Shown here in pieces: positions 13,221 through 14,955 of a DNA stretch of 14,955 nucleotides. A program made the translations under genes and the position numbers. The stretch lies in assembly GCA_003695205.1 (NCBI GenBank), contig RFIO01000329.1, forward strand, positions 1 to 14,955, read 5' to 3'. Position 1 is the first letter of the stretch; every line of letters starts with the position of its first letter. Under the pieces are notes generated by a model. That model saw nothing but the letters and a program-made list of their open reading frames with translations. It ran no database searches and was not told the origin of the DNA. The stretch is from Deltaproteobacteria bacterium (lineage in GTDB: Bacteria > Desulfobacterota > Desulfuromonadia > Desulfuromonadales > Geothermobacteraceae).

Positions 13221-13958
13221 ATGCCCGCCGGAAAAATTGCCTTTATCACTGGCGCTTCGCGTGGAATCGGTCGTGCCATTGCTCTTGAGCTTGCCCGTCA
13301 GGGAGCCTCGATAGTCGCGGCCGGTCGAGACCAGGCAGCGCTTGAGAGCGTCGCCGCAGAGATCCGGGCCCTTGACGCAGAGGTCGAGGTTGTGACCGGT
13401 GATGTCAGCGAGGCCGATTCCATCGACGCCATGGTCGCCAGGGGAGCGGAACGGTTCGGCCGGATTGATATCCTGGTGAACAATGCCGGACTGACCCGGG
13501 ATGGTCTGCTGCTGCGCATGAAGGACGAGGATTGGGACGCCGTACTCAACGCCAATCTCAAGGGAGCCTTCATGTTGACCCGTGCCGTTGCCAGGCTTAT
13601 GACCAGACAGCGCTATGGCCGCATTGTCAACATCAGTTCCGTCGTTGGTGAAATGGGTAACCCTGGCCAGGCCAATTACTGCGCCAGCAAGGCCGGTATG
13701 ATAGGCTTGACCAAGTCGAACGCCCGGGAACTGGCACGCAGAAACGTGACCGTCAATGCGGTCACACCCGGTTTCATCGAAACCTCCATGACCGAGGCGA
13801 TGACCGACAAGGCCAGGGATGAGATGAGCAGCCAGATCCCTCTCGGGCGGCTGGGTACCCCGGAAGATGTCGCCTCTGCCGTTGCCTTTCTGGCGTCCGA
13901 GGCTGCCGGATACGTGACCGGCCAGGTGCTTGGAGTCAACGGCGGGCTTTACATGTGA
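13221..13958 (+). CDS. fabG: 3-oxoacyl-ACP reductase (FabG)
   Basis: A 245-aa short-chain dehydrogenase/reductase. It has the Rossmann motif TGASRGIG (10-17), NNAG (87-90), and the catalytic set Asn112, Ser140, Tyr153 and Lys157 (NISSVVG and YCASKAG). PGFIETSMT and the C-terminal YVTGQVLGVNGGLYM are typical of FabG. It reduces 3-oxoacyl-ACP with NADPH in each elongation round. AAAGGA about ten bases upstream serves the ATG. The gap after fabG is unusually long for this operon and contains hairpins before acpP. Confidence 0.97.
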   Translation: MPAGKIAFITGASRGIGRAIALELARQGASIVAAGRDQAALESVAAEIRALDAEVEVVTGDVSEADSIDAMVARGAERFGRIDILVNNAGLTRDGLLLRMKDEDWDAVLNANLKGAFMLTRAVARLMTRQRYGRIVNISSVVGEMGNPGQANYCASKAGMIGLTKSNARELARRNVTVNAVTPGFIETSMTEAMTDKARDEMSSQIPLGRLGTPEDVASAVAFLASEAAGYVTGQVLGVNGGLYM

Positions 13959-13966
13959 ATCGGGAC

Positions 13967-13988
13967 CGGGCTGGCAAATCCCGGCCCG
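13967..13988 (+). promoter_or_regulatory. Stem-loop 1 between fabG and acpP
   Basis: CGGGCTGG (13967-13974) pairs with CCGGCCCG (13981-13988) over 8 bp (one G-U) around CAAATC. It begins nine bases after the fabG stop. No run of T follows, so it is more likely a 3' protective or processing hairpin than an intrinsic terminator. Confidence 0.55.
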
Positions 13989-14000
13989 TCGTGTATGAAT

Positions 14001-14039
14001 GACGGTAAGTCCGTCCAAACGATCGGTCAGATGAACCGA
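14001..14039 (+). promoter_or_regulatory. Two further short stem-loops in the acpP leader
   Basis: GACGG-TAAGT-CCGTC (14001-14015) and TCGGT-CAGATGA-ACCGA (14023-14039) are perfect 5-bp stems one after the other. They end 11 bases before the acpP ribosome site GGAGG (14051-14055). Each alone is weak; with the GC-rich stem before them they make three tandem hairpins in a 106-base gap. No convincing promoter boxes are seen in the gap. Confidence 0.35.
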
Positions 14040-14064
14040 CATCCAATTGAGGAGGTAACACGTT

Positions 14065-14298
14065 ATGGCTTCTGTGGAAGAACGCGTCAAGCAGATTGTT
14101 GCCGAGCAGCTCGGCGTCGATGAGGCTCAGGTCACCCCCGAAGCGTCCTTTATGGACGATCTCGGTGCCGACTCCCTCGACACTGTCGAACTGGTCATGG
14201 CTCTCGAGGAGGAGTTCGATATCGAAATCTCCGACGAGGACGCCGAGAAGATTCAGAAAGTTCAGGACGCTATCGACTACATCAACGAGAACTCCTGA
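14065..14298 (+). CDS. acpP: Acyl carrier protein
   Basis: A 77-aa acidic four-helix protein. The phosphopantetheine attachment site is Ser37 in the DSL motif of DDLGADSLDTVELVMALEEEFDIEI; the N-terminal VEERVKQIVAEQLGV and the C-terminal DAIDYINENS are typical. It carries all growing chains and is the substrate of FabD, FabH, FabG, FabF and PlsX encoded alongside. The ribosome site GAGGAGGT is the strongest in the operon. The gene is flanked by predicted hairpins on both sides, consistent with separate control of its dose, since ACP is normally made in great excess over the enzymes. Confidence 0.98.
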   Translation: MASVEERVKQIVAEQLGVDEAQVTPEASFMDDLGADSLDTVELVMALEEEFDIEISDEDAEKIQKVQDAIDYINENS

Positions 14299-14304
14299 TC
14301 CCGA

Positions 14305-14335
14305 GGGGCGTGAGGGCGAAATGCCTTCGCGCCCC
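14305..14335 (+). terminator. Terminator-like hairpin (attenuator) between acpP and fabF
   Basis: GGGGCGTGAGGGC (14305-14317) pairs with GCCTTCGCGCCCC (14323-14335) along all 13 positions (two G-U) around a GAAAT loop, followed by TTGTT. This is the strongest stem in the window. The T-tract is poor, so termination would be partial; it may reduce read-through to fabF or stabilise the 3' end of an acpP mRNA. Confidence 0.6.
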
Positions 14336-14347
14336 TTGTTCGACGAG

Positions 14348-14364
14348 CCGGCCCTTAAGGCCGG
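14348..14364 (+). promoter_or_regulatory. Stem-loop just before the fabF ribosome site
   Basis: CCGGCC-CTTAA-GGCCGG is a perfect 6-bp GC stem with a five-base loop. It ends six bases before GGAGG (14371-14375), the fabF ribosome site, so it could limit ribosome access or act with the larger hairpin upstream. Confidence 0.4.
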
Positions 14365-14385
14365 TCTGCCGGAGGCTTGCACGAC

Positions 14386-14955
14386 ATGCGCAGAGTAGTG
14401 ATCACCGGTATGGGCATTGTTTCGCCGCTCGGTACCGGCAAAGAGAAGAACTGGGAAGCCCTGATGCGGGGCCAGTCCGGCATCGGCCGGATCACATCCT
14501 TTGACGCGTCCGACCTGCCGACCCAGATTGCCGGCGAGGTCAAAGACTTCAATCCCGACGATTACATCGAGAAAAAAGAACAGCGCAAAATGGACCTGTT
14601 CATTCAGTATGCCGTGGCGGCTGCCGACATGGCGCTGGAAGATTCGGGTTTCACGATAGATGATTCCAACGCCACACGCGTAGGGGTCCAGGTTGGTGCC
14701 GGCCTCGGTGGCCTTCCGACCATTGAAAAATACCACCAGGCCATGCTCGAAGGTGGCTACAGGAAGATTTCCCCCTTTTTCATTCCGATGCTGATCATCA
14801 ACCTGGCACCTGGTTTCATTTCAATGCGGACCGGTGCCAAGGGGCCCAACCTGTCGTCGGTTTCCGCCTGCGCCACCGGCACCCACTCGATTGGCGATGC
14901 CTTTCGGGCCGTTCAGCGCGGGGATGCCGATGCCATGATCTGCGGCGGTTGCGAA
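14386..14955 (+). CDS. fabF: 3-oxoacyl-ACP synthase II (FabF), N-terminal part
   Basis: The first 190 codons of a gene that runs out of the window. It begins MRRVVITGMGIVSPLG, the standard FabF start, and includes the active-site Cys162 in SVSACATGTHSIGDAFRAV and the following DADAMICGGCE. The two catalytic histidines lie in the missing C-terminal half. FabF elongates acyl-ACP with malonyl-ACP. GGAGG lies ten bases before the ATG. With acpP immediately upstream it continues the operon, after a gap of 87 bases filled by two hairpins. FabB is less likely given the acpP-fabF order, but not excluded by sequence alone. Confidence 0.95.
   Translation, partial: MRRVVITGMGIVSPLGTGKEKNWEALMRGQSGIGRITSFDASDLPTQIAGEVKDFNPDDYIEKKEQRKMDLFIQYAVAAADMALEDSGFTIDDSNATRVGVQVGAGLGGLPTIEKYHQAMLEGGYRKISPFFIPMLIINLAPGFISMRTGAKGPNLSSVSACATGTHSIGDAFRAVQRGDADAMICGGCE

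Noticed and set aside
12225..14090. A minus-strand reading frame of about 620 codons opposite fabD, fabG and the acpP start.
   Set aside because: It lies entirely across three certain genes on the other strand, its translation resembles no family, and long antisense frames are expected from high third-position GC.

Overview
The window is a compact, high-GC bacterial chromosome segment with short intergenic gaps. I see no insertion sequence, phage gene, tRNA, rRNA or CRISPR array. The gene content and the order yceD-rpmF-plsX-fabH-fabD-fabG-acpP-fabF fit a Gram-negative anaerobe of the Desulfuromonadia (Geobacter/Desulfuromonas/Pelobacter type). That assignment rests on gene order and protein resemblance, not on a phylogenetic marker.

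Left part (1-3246, plus strand): the C-terminal end of a YhaN/SMC-like ATPase overlaps a HinT-type HIT hydrolase. Next come a short RelA/SpoT homolog with an intact-looking (p)ppGpp hydrolase domain but a ruined synthetase domain, and, coupled to it by an ATGA overlap, a secreted NodB-type polysaccharide deacetylase. A Bax-like glucosaminidase lipoprotein on the minus strand (3240-4190) runs convergently into the deacetylase.

Middle (4296-8146): a YjbQ/UPF0047 protein; a cluster of three poorly characterised genes (54-aa protein, ferritin-like diiron protein, two-helix membrane protein); the Hsp90 chaperone htpG with a structured leader; and the convergent membrane gene fxsA. These look like housekeeping and stress functions.

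Right part (8147-14955): a non-coding stretch holding a minus-strand terminator and a 50-bp interrupted inverted repeat that contains DnaA-box-like 9-mers; mazG on the minus strand; then a clear sigma-70 promoter at 9292-9319 driving the yceD-rpmF-fatty-acid-synthesis operon, which leaves the window inside fabF. PlsX links acyl-ACP to phospholipid synthesis, FabH starts chains, FabD supplies malonyl-ACP, FabG reduces, FabF elongates and AcpP carries the intermediates. acpP is bracketed by predicted RNA hairpins on both sides, probably to set its higher expression within the operon.

I found no clearly new multi-gene system. The items most worth checking are the hydrolase-only RSH protein, the 8311-8360 inverted repeat, the hairpins around acpP and the htpG leader.
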